Assembly (NCBI GenBank): GCA_030765045.1
Contig: CM060964.1
Location: 148,750,705 to 148,814,704 of the forward strand
DNA from: Tenodera sinensis
Lineage: Eukaryota; Arthropoda; Insecta; Mantodea; Mantidae
Length of the DNA: 64,000 nt
Direction: 5' to 3'
Below the pieces are notes generated by a model, which was not told the origin of the DNA, searched no databases, and worked only from the letters and a program-made list of their open reading frames with translations. Both the position numbers and the translations under genes were made by a program. This document shows positions 17,619 to 27,745 of the stretch, one piece after another. Within the stretch, counting starts at the first letter, position 1. Each line of letters begins with the position of its first letter.

Positions 17619-20600
17619 ATGGAAATAATTCAGTGGAATGTTAATGGGTACCGGGCCCGTGCCCCGGACATACAACACTTAGCTTGGCACCATTCACCTT
17701 CAATCGTCTGTCTACAAGAAACCCATCTGAAGCCTAACCACACCTTACATCTTCGTGGTTTTTCGGCATTTAGACATGACTCTGCAGCTGATAGACGAGC
17801 AAGCGGTGGTGTTGCTACTCTGGTGGCGCATACCATCTCAGCCACAAGCATCCCGCTAAACACGCCGCTGCAAGCTGTAGCAGTGCGTGTCCATATGCAG
17901 GGCGTGAGTCTGTCAATTTGTAATGTCTATCTGCCACCGGTCAGTGTCGTACACGCGAACGACCTTCGGGCTCTTTTGGCTCAGATTCCGCCACCGCTTA
18001 TCTTCCTTGGTGATCTGAATGCCAAACACACTTTATGGGGCTCCGACACTGACGATGCTCGTGGGTGCCTTGTAGCAGACGTTTGCGATATGTCCGGCCT
18101 CCTTTTGTTGAACACTGGTGCCCCTACCTTCTTATCATCTGCCTATGGTACCTATTCCGCCTTAGACGTTAGCTTCTGTAGCCCGTCACTGGTACCACTT
18201 ATTGATTGGTCGGTGCTCTCCGACCTCTTTGGCAGTGATCATTTTCCCATTAACATTCACATTACTGGTTTCCATCCTATTCCAACACGATACCCTCACT
18301 GGATTATTTCCAAGGCTGACTGGGGGAAATTCCGTTCCCTCATTCACCTTACGGACGATGGTTTTACCACCATTGACAACATGGTGGAGTATTTTACATG
18401 TTCTGTCCTGCTTGCAGCAAATTCCAGCATTCCTCGCGGTTCTACTACACCTCGTCATGTTCCCGTGCCTTGGTGGTCCGAGGAATGTCGTTTGGCTGTT
18501 AAAGCCCGCAAACGGGCTCTGCGAGTTTTCAGTGCACATCCTACGGAAGAGAACTTCATTGCCTTTAAGCGTGTGCGTGCCCGGGCGCGTTTTGTACTTC
18601 GCAGTGCAAAACGCACATCCTGGGTAACCTACGTCTCTTCCCTCTCTCGACGCACTTCAACACAAAGGGTGTGGACTGCGGTTCGGCGTATGTACGGCAA
18701 GTGTCGCCGGACGATTATTCCCGGTCTTGCCGTACAGGGCTCTTATTACACCAACGAGCAGGCGATTGCCGACGCCCTTGCCGAATCTTTCTCTGCTACC
18801 AGCCAAACCCAAAGTTACGATAGGTCGTTTTTAGCTATCAAGGAATCTGCGGAGCGGATAGTTCTTAATTTTAACAGCGACGGTAGAGAACCATACAACA
18901 CGCCTTTTAGCATAGCAGAGCTGATGCACTCCTTGTCTCTGGCGCACGACTCTTCTCCCGGTCCGGATGACATCCACCGACAAATGTTGCTTCATCTACC
19001 ACCTCAGGCTCTTTCCTTCCTGCTGAGCATCTATAACCGAATCTGGCTCCAGCGGGTTTACCCGTCTTCCTGGCGCGAGGGTATCGTCATCCCTATACCT
19101 CGGCCCGGGAAAGACCGGGCACTTGCCTCTAGCTACCGCCCTATTTGCCTAACGAGTGTCGTTTGCAAGACCCTCGAACGTATGATCAACACTCGTTTAG
19201 TGTGGTGGCTAGAGACGAATAACCTGCTGAGTAATGTCCAGTGCGGTTTTCGTCGCCATCGCTCAAGTGTCGACAATCTGACAAGCATGGAGGCCTACAT
19301 ACAGAATGCATTTCTCTTGAAGCAGCATGTCGTGGGTGTCTTCTTTGATCTGGAGAAGGCCTACGACACTACATGGCGCTATGGCATTCTCCGTACTCTA
19401 CACGGTTATGGTTTACGCGGTAACTTGTCGTTTTTTATTTTTAACTTTTTACTAATTCGCCGTTTTCGTGTCCGCATAGGCAACACGCTCTCCCAAGAGA
19501 AGGTTCAGGAGAATGGTGTACCCCAAGGGTCGATTCTCAGCGTTACGCTTTTCGCCGTTGCCATTAATGGCATCACCAGCGCTGTTCGTAGCGGAATCCC
19601 GATGTCGCTGTATGTTGACGACTTTGCGATATACTATCGCTCTTATAGTTTGGAGCACATCGAGCGTCAACTGCAGATGACCATAACATCCATCGCCGAG
19701 TGGGCGTCTCGCACCGGCTTTCGGTTTTCCCCTACGAAAACACAGTGTCTCCACTTTCACCGACACCGTGGTGTACACCCTCCTCCTGATCTTCATTTGC
19801 GTGGCACACGTCTTCCATTTGTTCCGCACCTGAAGTTCTTGGGCTTACACCTCGACAGCAAACTCACATGGGAGCACCATATACGTCACCTTCGTGCTTC
19901 CTGCGGTCGCTCGCTTCGGGTACTCAGGGTCCTGTCTGGGGCATCTTGGGGCGGCGATCGCACGGTAATGTTGAGGTTGTATCCCTCACTGGTCCGGTCC
20001 AAATTAGACTACGGCTGTTTTATCTATGGCTCTGCATCAGCCTCTAAACTCCGCCTTTTAGACACAATTCATCACACTGGTATCCGTCTCGCTACTGGGG
20101 CTTTCCGCACAAGTAGAGTGGATTGTCTGTATGCTGATTCTGGCGAACCTCCACTGTCTGTTCGACGCTCATTGTTACTTTGTTCCTATGTGGCAAGGTT
20201 GGCCGCTCATCCAGGTCATCCTTCGTTTCCACCTGTATTGCGTCCAGACTTCGCGCACCGTTATATGCGGAATAAAACAATCTCCCGTCCAAGTGGCATC
20301 AGGTTTCAAGAACTACTTGTCGCAAACGCCCTCCGACTGCCAGTTGTAGAGCGGCATTCATTTGGCCACTGTCCTCCCTGGCAGCTCCAGCGTGCACGCT
20401 TTGACCTGGAGCTGTCGGGCTGTCCAAAGACTGCTACCCCTCCTTCGGTGTTCCGTCAACTCTTCACCGCAGTTCTGGGCCGATACCGGACTTATACACC
20501 GGTATTCACCGATGGCTCCCAGTTGGGTAGTACGACGGGTTCCGCATTTATATACAACGGTGAGGTTCACACATACCGCCTTCCAGACGCCAGTTCAGTT

Positions 20601-20625
20601 TTTACCGCCGAGCTGTTTGCCATCT
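17619..20625 (+). CDS. Copy C ORF2, first part (endonuclease, RT, start of RNase H)
   Basis: Starts MEIIQWNVNGYRAR. It holds the endonuclease motifs (CLQETHLKPN, LGDLNAKHTLWGSD, GSDHFPI) and the full RT (PGPDDIHRQM, FFDLEKAYDTTWR, NGVPQGSILSVTLF, SLYVDDFAIYY). The first RNase H motifs are VFTDGSQ and FTAELFAI. Copy D follows after codon 1002 plus one base. The frame resumes at 26752 to give 3687 nt (1228 residues) in total. Compared with B it has the usual PGPDD. Confidence 0.92.
20613..20625 (+). repeat. Left target-site duplication of copy D
   Basis: CTGTTTGCCATCT, repeated at 26739-26751. Confidence 0.92.
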
Positions 20626-20745
20626 CCCCTCCGAAGGGGTGTCGCCTTGCCGTGGCGGAGGGGCTCAGTACCCGATCCAGACGGCCTACTAAGTGTGTCT
20701 CTGACCACTGGTAGGCAAGAGGTGAGGGGAAGCTAAGAACATTCC
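20626..20745 (+). ncRNA. HDV-like ribozyme candidate, copy D
   Basis: 120 nt. P1 CCCCTCC with GGAGGGG is unchanged. P2 reads GGGGTGT with ACATTCC (20739-20745), so one A-U pair has become G-U and pairing is kept. P3, L3 TTGCCGT and the GCTAAGA strand are conserved. The P4 region is two bases shorter than in B. The junction is sharp: target CTGTTTGCCATCT is followed directly by CCCCTCC. Confidence 0.8.
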
Positions 20746-21586
20746 AACGGGTAGATGAGGCTCGTTAGTCTTGGTCGACGACTCATCTAGGAGAAGAGGA
20801 CTCCGAAATCAAACTCCCCCAGGGGAACCTACCACGGTAGGTCCGGGTTTGGCGCACCCGGGGCCCCGAGCTGCTCACTATCACTTCACCCCCTCCACCT
20901 TCATTAACTGTGCCACGTGCAGCATTTTATGTTGCTTTTTATATCACCCTCTTCCTCTTCTAGGTTTATTCCGATTATTAGTTAGTAAGGCCTTAGTTTT
21001 ATAACTCCTGTCTCACCAGCAGGGATCTTTCCTATCTCCGTGGTCCTGTCCCACGGTTTTCAGCGCGGCCCCCGACTTGTGTGCTCTTCGGAGGTCTCAG
21101 GCGCGAAGGTTGTGCGGACCCTTCACACTGCCCCCATGTGTAGCCTTAGGTGCGGAGCCCGTCCACACGTCATGTACACCCACGTAGCTCCTTGAGGGCA
21201 CGGCCGGTGTTAATCTCCCGACGGCCGCGTGCCGTCGGGTTAGTATCACCGGCCGGACGTGTTACCGCTGACGGAGCCCCGGTGTAATCAACCCGAAGTC
21301 CCCTGAATCCACGCTGACTCCGTTGAGGCAGCGTGTGCTAAAGCGGGGAGCCACAGGCGGTTATTCCTGTGGTGGGGGCATAAAACCGGGGTGTCACGTG
21401 GTGAACGGTTTACCCATGCGGACAAGCAGTGGAGATCGGAGGGTAGCTCCTCTGAAGTACGCCTTGAGGTCAGTCATGGAGGGGTCTCCATGGCGGCACA
21501 GACCGTGGAGATTTTGGTGTCTTTTATCCTTTGACCCCCGGATGGCAGGCTGACGCCGACAGTTCCGGATGGGGGTCCAAATAATC
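20746..21586 (+). promoter_or_regulatory. 5' leader of copy D
   Basis: Closely similar to the leaders of B and C, including the internal CCCCCAGGGG module near 20816 and the large nested GC hairpin near 21202-21255. The in-frame ATG at 21569 is optional; the conserved start is at 21587. Confidence 0.65.
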
Positions 21587-22753
21587 ATGTCTCCGCGCAA
21601 CCCCTCTTCCTTTGACCCTTTCTTGGTTTTGACTTTGGCATGTGACGGGAAAACGATAAAGGACCTTAGCCCATTTTATATAAAACGAGAAGTCGACAGA
21701 ATATGTGGCCCGGTTAAGAACGCGACCAGAGTTCGAGACGGTACGCTGTTGATCGAAACCAACACGGCAGACCAGACCCAGAAACTTTTAAAGGCGAGTT
21801 TGTTGGGCTCCTACCCAATTCGGGTAGCCCCACACAAATCGCTCAACACATGTAGGGGAGTTGTCACCACCTCCAGTCTGGACAATCTGTCGAACGATGA
21901 GATTACCACCTGTCTCTCCGACCAGCGTGTGTGTCAGGCTTACCGTCTTACCAAAAAGCAGGATGGCAAGGATGTGCCTTTGCGTACGGTGTTTCTGACG
22001 TTCAGAGGAACTAAATTGCCCGAGTACATCTTTTGTGGCTACGAACGTGCCGCCGTACGCCAGTATGTGCCGAACCCCATGCGTTGTTTTAGGTGCCAAC
22101 GGTTCGGCCATACTAAGACCCTGTGTAATAATCCTGCTATATGTGAGCGCTGTGGTTTAGCAGCCCATGAGGACCCGACATGTACACGGGATCCCCTCTG
22201 TGTGAACTGTGAAGGGAAGCATCCATCCAGCTCGCGTCAGTGTGCGAAGTTCTTGGATGAGAAGTGCATACAAGAATTGCGCGTGAAAGAACATCTCACG
22301 TTTCCAGAAGCGCGTCGTCGCTTTGAGCAGCTGAAACCTGCTACCACCACAGGTTATGCCTTGGCTGCCCGACGCGCTCCTGCCAGCAGCGTAGCGATCC
22401 AGCACGTTCCTGTGTCAGATGCTTCTTCACAGACTGACCTACCTGCGAATACCCCTTCACTGTCTCGTGCCACAGCTGCACCTGCTACTACATCTATAGC
22501 CGTGCAGACACCAGCTCACAAGACAACTAGCCGCAGCCAGCCTGTTGACAGCCATTATTCTAGGCCTTCTGGTCGCGCCAGCAGTCGCACATCGTCCATG
22601 AAGTCCCGCTCCCGCTCTCGTTCAGCGAGCCGCCGGGGATCTTCAGACTCCCGGACGTCGGCGGAGTCACCAGACGATGGCGAATTTAACCTACCCCGTC
22701 CGAAGTCGGTTAAGGTAAAGATGAAAAAGAAAAAGATGAAGACGAATCCCTAA
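21587..22753 (+). CDS. Copy D ORF1, gag-like zinc-knuckle protein (388 aa)
   Basis: Open frame from MSPRNPSSFDPFLVLTLA. Conserved block: LSPFYIKREVDRICGPVKNA, SLLGSYPIRV and LNTCRGVV. Knuckles: RCFRCQRFGHTKTLC, CERCGLAAHEDPTC and CVNCEGKHPSSSRQC, all complete. The RS segment is longer than in B and C (KSRSRSRSASRRGSSDSR). The tail is KVKMKKKKMKTNP. ORF2 starts 12 nt after the stop, which suggests coupled translation. Start choice follows the M-(S/H)-P pattern shared by all copies. Confidence 0.93.
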   Translation: MSPRNPSSFDPFLVLTLACDGKTIKDLSPFYIKREVDRICGPVKNATRVRDGTLLIETNTADQTQKLLKASLLGSYPIRVAPHKSLNTCRGVVTTSSLDNLSNDEITTCLSDQRVCQAYRLTKKQDGKDVPLRTVFLTFRGTKLPEYIFCGYERAAVRQYVPNPMRCFRCQRFGHTKTLCNNPAICERCGLAAHEDPTCTRDPLCVNCEGKHPSSSRQCAKFLDEKCIQELRVKEHLTFPEARRRFEQLKPATTTGYALAARRAPASSVAIQHVPVSDASSQTDLPANTPSLSRATAAPATTSIAVQTPAHKTTSRSQPVDSHYSRPSGRASSRTSSMKSRSRSRSASRRGSSDSRTSAESPDDGEFNLPRPKSVKVKMKKKKMKTNP

Positions 22754-22765
22754 TTCTTCTTTACC

Positions 22766-25700
22766 ATGGAAATAATCCAGTGGAATGTTAATGGGTTCCG
22801 GGCACGTGTTCCGGACGTACAGCATCTCGTTTCGCAACGGTCTCCATCAATCGTCTGTCTACAAGAAACGCACTTGCACCCTAACCACGCATTACAACTT
22901 CGTGGTTTTTCGGCATTTAGACATGACTCTGCAGCTGATAGGCGAGCAAGCGGAGGTGTTGCTATTCTGGTGGCGCATGATATCTCTGCCACCAGTGTGC
23001 CACTCAACACGCCGCTGCAAGCTGTAGCGGTGCGTGTGCAGCTGCAGAGCCTCTGTTTCTCCCTTTGTAATGTCTATCTGCCACCGGTCAGTGTCGTACA
23101 CACGAACGATCTTCGGGCTCTCTTGGCACAGATTCCGCCACCGTTCATCTTTCTTGGCGATCTGAATGCCAAGCACTCTCATTGGGGCTCCGACATTGAC
23201 GATGCCCGTGGGTGCCTTGTAGCAGACGTTTGCCATATGTCCGGCCTAGTCATATTAAACACTGGCGTGCCTACTTACTTATCATCTGCCTATGGTACAC
23301 ACTCCGCACTTGACGTTTCTTTTAGCAGTCCGTCACTGGTACCTCTACTCGACTGGTCGGTACTTTCCGACTTATTTGGCAGTGATCATTACCCCATTAG
23401 CATTCACTTATCGGGCCACAATTCTGTGCCAACACGCTTTCCTCACTGGATTATTTCCAAGGCTGACTGGGGGAAGTTTCGTTCCCTCATTCACCTAACC
23501 GACGATGGTTTTACCACCATTGACGACATGGTGGAGTATTTTACTTACTCTATCCTTCGTGCAGCGGATTCCAGCATTCCTCGTGGTTCCACTACACCTC
23601 GTCACGTTCCTGTGCCTTGGTGGTCCGAGGAATGCCGTTTGGCTACTAAAGCACGCAAGCGTGCATTGCGTATCTTTACATTACATCCTACGCAGGCGAA
23701 CTTTGTCGCTTTTAAGCGTTCTCGTGCTAGGGCAAGATTTATACTTCGAGACGCAAAACGCAAATCGTGGGAAAAGTATGTATCTTCTCTTTCCCGTCGA
23801 AGTTCGGCGCAAAAGGTGTGGACTGCTGTTCGGCGAATGTACGGCAAGTGTCGCCGGACGACCATCCCCGGTCTTGCCGTACAGGGCTCCCGTTACACCA
23901 GCGAGCAGGACATCGCCGACGCCCTTGCCGAGTATTTTGCCTGTACTAGCCAAACCCAAAGCTATGATAGAGCGTTTTTAGCTATCAAGGAATCTGCGGA
24001 GCAGATAGGCCTTAGTTTTAACAGTGCCCAAAGTGAACCGTACAATGCACCATTTACCGAGGCGGAGCTAGCGCATTCCTTGTCCCTAGCAAAGAATTCT
24101 TCTCCCGGTCCTGATGACATCCACCGCCAAATGCTGCTTCATCTTCCACCTGCAGCTCTTTCCTTCATGTTGAGCATGTATAACCGCATCTGGCATCAGC
24201 AGGTTTTTCCGTCTTCCTGGCGAGAGGGCATTGTCATCCCTATCCCTCGACCAGGAAAAGACCGGACACTTCCCTCTAGCTACCGCCCTATTTGCCTGAC
24301 GAGTGTCGTCTGCAAGACCTTGGAACGGATGATTAACACTCGCTTAGTGTGGTGGCTAGAGACGAATAACCTGCTGAGCAATGTTCAGTGCGGATTTCGT
24401 CGCTATCGCTCCAGTGTCGACAACCTGACGCGCATGGAGGCATACATACAGAATGCGTTTCTCCTGAAGCAGCATGTCGTGGGTGTCTTCTTTGATCTCG
24501 AGAAGGCCTACGATACTACTTGGCGCTATGGCATTCTCCGTACTCTACACGGTTATGGTTTGCGCGGTCACTTAGCCGTTTTCCTTTTTAACTTTTTACT
24601 CATTCGCCGTTTTCGTGTCCGTATAGGCAACACGCTGTCTCTAGAGAAGATCCAGGAGAATGGTGTACCCCAGGGATCCATCCTCAGTGTCACACTTTTC
24701 GCAGTTGCCATTAATGGCATCACTAGTGTTGTTCGTAGCGGTATCCCGATGTCGCTGTATGTTGACGACTTTGCGATCTACTATCGCTCTTATAGTTTGG
24801 AGCACATCGAGCGTCAACTACAGCTGACCATAACCTCCATCGCCGAGTGGGCATTACGCACGGGCTTTCGGCTGTCCCCTACGAAAACACAGTGTCTACA
24901 CTTTCACCGACTGCGAGGAGTACACCCTCCTCCTGATCTTCATCTCCGCGACACACGTCTTCCTTTTGTACCGCACCTTAAGTTCTTGGGCTTACACCTC
25001 GACAGTAAACTCACATGGGAGCACCATATCCGCTATCTTCGTGCTTCCTGCGATCGTTCGCTTCGGGTACTCAGGGTCTTATCTGGGGCATCTTGGGGCG
25101 GCGATCGCACCGTCATGTTGAGGTTGTATGGCTCTCTGGTCCGGTCCAAATTAGACTACGGCTGTTTTATTTATGGCGCGGCGTCTGCGTCTAAACTCCG
25201 GCTTTTAGACACAGTACATCACACTGGTATCCGTCTCGCTACTGGGGCTTTCCGCACCAGCAGAATCGATTGTCTGTATGCTGATTCTGGCGAACCTCCA
25301 CTGTCTGTTCGACGCTCTTTATTACTTTGTTCTTACGTGGCAAGGCTGGCCGCCCATCCCGGTCACCCTTCGTTTCCACCCGTGTTGCGTCCAGACCTCG
25401 CGCACCGTTATATGCGAAATACAACTATCTCCCGTCCAAGTGGTATCCGGTTTCGTGAACAGCTTGCTGCACACGCCCTTCGACTGCCAGCCGTAGAGCG
25501 GCATTCACGTGGCCGATGTCCTCCCTGGCAACTCCAGCGCGCACGCTTTGACCTGGAGCTGTCGGGCTGTGTTAAGATAGCTACCCCTCATTCCGTGTTT
25601 CGCCAACTATTCACGGAACTACTGGGGCGATACCGGACTTCCTGTCCGGTATTTACCGATGGGTCCCAGATGGGTAGTTCGACGGGTTGCGCCTTTATAT

Positions 25701-26452
25701 ACAACGGTGACGCTCATACGTACCGCCTACCGGACGCCAGTTCAGTATTTACCGCCGAGTTGTTTGCCATATTTTATTTCCTCCTTTTTATCTCCAGTTC
25801 AGGTCCTGGAAGTTTTATAGTTTGTTCCGATTCTTTTAGCGCTCTCCAGGCCCTGCAACAGTTTATCGGCACCTCGGCATTGGTTGTTAAAATCCAGACG
25901 TTGATTTCTCAGCTACTGTCTCGCGGATACCAGTTTGTTTTTACGTGGATCCCAGGCCATGTGGGTATTCCGGGTAACGAGGCGGCGGATGCGGCTGCAA
26001 AGTCTGCATGTCGCCTTCCGGAGTATTCCACCCGTACGCTCCCCTATATAGATGTGCAGAAATATTTCCGTCGCCATCTATTTGCTCTCTGGCAGGAATC
26101 TTGGGAAGCGTTATCTGGCACTCAATTACGGACTATCAAGGACACGGTACAACCCTGGCATACCAGCTGCAGGAATTCCAGGCGGGAAGAAGTGGTTTTA
26201 ACCCGCCTGAGGATAGGCCATACCCGAGCCACGCATGGACACCTTTTGCGTGGTGATCCGGAGCCTGTCTGTACGACGTGTAATATTCCAATCTCCGTCG
26301 CACATGTCCTTCTTGATTGTCCGCGATACGCTCGTGAGCGCCAGTCTGTTGGCCTGGGCCTTACACTGTCGTCAGTTTTAGGCAACGACCCAGTATCTGT
26401 GAATACAGTGCTGCGGTTCTGTTCCACTATTGATTTTATGAAGCAAGTGTAA
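22766..26452 (+). CDS. Copy D ORF2: endonuclease, RT, RNase H (1228 aa)
   Basis: Fully open, same length as B. Endonuclease: QWNVNGFRAR, CLQETHLHPN, LGDLNAKHSHWGSD and GSDHYPI. RT: SSPGPDDIHRQML, SYRPICLTSVVCKTLERMIN, GFRRYRSSVDNL, VFFDLEKAYDTTWR, NGVPQGSILSVTLF and SLYVDDFAIYY. RNase H: VFTDGSQ, FTAELFAIFYF, VCSDSFSALQAL and PGHVGIPGNEAADAAAK. C-terminal knuckle: CTTCNIPISVAHVLLDC. All catalytic residues expected of the families are present. With intact ORF1 and ends, this is the best candidate for an active source copy. Confidence 0.95.
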   Translation: MEIIQWNVNGFRARVPDVQHLVSQRSPSIVCLQETHLHPNHALQLRGFSAFRHDSAADRRASGGVAILVAHDISATSVPLNTPLQAVAVRVQLQSLCFSLCNVYLPPVSVVHTNDLRALLAQIPPPFIFLGDLNAKHSHWGSDIDDARGCLVADVCHMSGLVILNTGVPTYLSSAYGTHSALDVSFSSPSLVPLLDWSVLSDLFGSDHYPISIHLSGHNSVPTRFPHWIISKADWGKFRSLIHLTDDGFTTIDDMVEYFTYSILRAADSSIPRGSTTPRHVPVPWWSEECRLATKARKRALRIFTLHPTQANFVAFKRSRARARFILRDAKRKSWEKYVSSLSRRSSAQKVWTAVRRMYGKCRRTTIPGLAVQGSRYTSEQDIADALAEYFACTSQTQSYDRAFLAIKESAEQIGLSFNSAQSEPYNAPFTEAELAHSLSLAKNSSPGPDDIHRQMLLHLPPAALSFMLSMYNRIWHQQVFPSSWREGIVIPIPRPGKDRTLPSSYRPICLTSVVCKTLERMINTRLVWWLETNNLLSNVQCGFRRYRSSVDNLTRMEAYIQNAFLLKQHVVGVFFDLEKAYDTTWRYGILRTLHGYGLRGHLAVFLFNFLLIRRFRVRIGNTLSLEKIQENGVPQGSILSVTLFAVAINGITSVVRSGIPMSLYVDDFAIYYRSYSLEHIERQLQLTITSIAEWALRTGFRLSPTKTQCLHFHRLRGVHPPPDLHLRDTRLPFVPHLKFLGLHLDSKLTWEHHIRYLRASCDRSLRVLRVLSGASWGGDRTVMLRLYGSLVRSKLDYGCFIYGAASASKLRLLDTVHHTGIRLATGAFRTSRIDCLYADSGEPPLSVRRSLLLCSYVARLAAHPGHPSFPPVLRPDLAHRYMRNTTISRPSGIRFREQLAAHALRLPAVERHSRGRCPPWQLQRARFDLELSGCVKIATPHSVFRQLFTELLGRYRTSCPVFTDGSQMGSSTGCAFIYNGDAHTYRLPDASSVFTAELFAIFYFLLFISSSGPGSFIVCSDSFSALQALQQFIGTSALVVKIQTLISQLLSRGYQFVFTWIPGHVGIPGNEAADAAAKSACRLPEYSTRTLPYIDVQKYFRRHLFALWQESWEALSGTQLRTIKDTVQPWHTSCRNSRREEVVLTRLRIGHTRATHGHLLRGDPEPVCTTCNIPISVAHVLLDCPRYARERQSVGLGLTLSSVLGNDPVSVNTVLRFCSTIDFMKQV

Positions 26453-26738
26453 GGATATTTTATTTTAGAGATTTTAGCCTTTTAGATGGCCGTATTTTTG
26501 GGTTTTTTAACGTTTTAGTGTTTTTTACTTTGTAGCAATTTTAAGTTTCTGTTTTTAGCATTTTAAATGAAACGTTTTAATAGTTGTTTAGAGGTTTTTT
26601 ATCTATTTTAACCGTAGATTTTTAGTTTTTAATGGGAGATGTTTTAACACTTGACGGTATGTAATTTTACTTCTGGACTCGGGGCCCTAATGACCAAGTT
26701 GTCGACGGGCCCTTAAACCCGACACACTCACTCACTCA
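26453..26738 (+). other. Copy D 3' UTR with terminal hairpin and tail
   Basis: T-rich with TTTTA units, then GGGCCC (26692-26697) and GGGCCC (26707-26712 region) around TAATGACCAAGTTGTCGAC. The tail is a run of ACTC units (about 26724-26738). Confidence 0.8.
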
Positions 26739-26751
26739 CTGTTTGCCATCT
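26739..26751 (+). repeat. Right target-site duplication of copy D
   Basis: CTGTTTGCCATCT, identical to 20613-20625. Confidence 0.92.
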
Positions 26752-27431
26752 TTTATTTCTTACTTTTTATCTCCCGTTCAGTTCCTGGACATTTTATTGT
26801 GTGTTGCGACTCCCTGAGCGCTCTTCAGGCGCTGCAACAATTTGTTGGCAACTCGGCATCAATTATTAAAATACAGACACTTTTATCTCAGTTGTTATCT
26901 CACGGATACCAGTTCGTTTTTACGTGGATCCCAGGTCATGTGGGTATTCCGGGCAACGAGGCAGTTGATGCGGCTGCGAAGTCTGCATGTCGCCTTCCGG
27001 AATATTCCACCCGTACGCTACCCTATATAGATGTGCAGAAGTACTTCCGTCGCCATCTATTTACTCTCTGGCAACAATCTTGGGAAGCGTTATCTGGCAC
27101 TCAGTTACGGACAATCAAGGACACGGTACAACCCTGGCAAACATCTTGCAGGGATTCCAGGCGTGAGGAGGTGATTTTAACCCGCCTGAGGATAGGCCAC
27201 ACTCGAGCCACGCATGCACACCTTTTGCGCGGTGATCCGGAGCCTGTCTGTGCGACGTGCAATGTCCCACTCTCCGTTGCACATGTCCTTATTGATTGTC
27301 CGCGGTATGCTCGTGAGCGCCAGTCCTGTGGCCTGGGTCTTACACTGTGCACCGTGTTAGGCAACGACCCAGTAGCTGTAAATACAGTACTGCGGTTTGT
27401 TGCGCGTATCGATTTTGGTAAGCAAGTGTAA
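26752..27431 (+). CDS. Copy C ORF2, second part (rest of RNase H and zinc knuckle)
   Basis: Continues the frame left at 20625 (ELFAI then FYFLLFIS). It contains CCDSLSALQALQQF, PGHVGIPGNEAVDAAAK and the C-terminal knuckle CATCNVPLSVAHVLIDC, ending at TAA 27429-27431. No stop lies between, so C ORF2 was whole before D inserted. Nearly identical to the same part of B. Confidence 0.92.
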
Positions 27432-27733
27432 GGTTTCTTTTATCTTGGCGGAAAAATACTTTTAGGATATTTTACTCATGTTTTTACCCTTTTTCAACAG
27501 CATAAGTAGTTTAGGGTTTTCGTAATATGGTTTTAATGATTTTTATTTTTCCTTTCTTTTTTACCTGTTTTAGCCCTCTTTTTAGTGGTTTTAACGTTCA
27601 TTTTTAGGTATTTTAACTTTCACTTTTTAGTTTTAAAAGGGTGAGGTTTTATTTTCTTTTATTGCTTTTACATTGGACTTCGGGCCCTAATGACCTAGTT
27701 GTCGACGGGCCCGTAAACCCCACTACTCACTCA
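27432..27733 (+). other. Copy C 3' UTR with terminal hairpin and tail
   Basis: Same layout as B: T-rich TTTTA stretch, GGGCCC stem (27682-27687 with the copy near 27707-27712) around TAATGACCTAGTTGTCGAC, then a CACT-type tail. Confidence 0.8.
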
Positions 27734-27745
27734 CTCTGAGGGCCA
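27734..27745 (+). repeat. Right target-site duplication of copy C
   Basis: CTCTGAGGGCCA, identical to 15467-15478. The first bases may overlap the CACTC tail. Confidence 0.85.

Larger units (their letters stand above)
20626..26738 (+). mobile_element. Intact full-length non-LTR retrotransposon copy D (family 1)
   Basis: D has every part in order and unbroken: HDV-like module, leader, open ORF1, open ORF2, T-rich 3' UTR, terminal hairpin and CACT-type tail. A 13-bp target duplication flanks it inside ORF2 of C. No other copy in the window is open in both ORFs and also uninterrupted. It belongs to a different subfamily from B and C (for example ORF1 ends LPRPKSVKVKMKKKK) and resembles the K ORF1. 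Confidence 0.94.
15479..27733 (+). mobile_element. Full-length non-LTR retrotransposon copy C (family 1), interrupted by copy D
   Basis: C occupies 15479-20625 and 26752-27733. It begins exactly at the predicted ribozyme 5' end CCCCTCC and ends in a hairpin plus CACTC tail. It is flanked by a 12-bp duplication in the leader of E0. ORF1 is open and ORF2 is open across the D insertion, so C was intact when D landed in it. It is a near-identical sister of B. Confidence 0.93.

Noticed and set aside
20626..20714. Coding continuation of C ORF2 into copy D
   Set aside because: The frame crosses the D junction by chance; real ORF2 sequence resumes at 26752.
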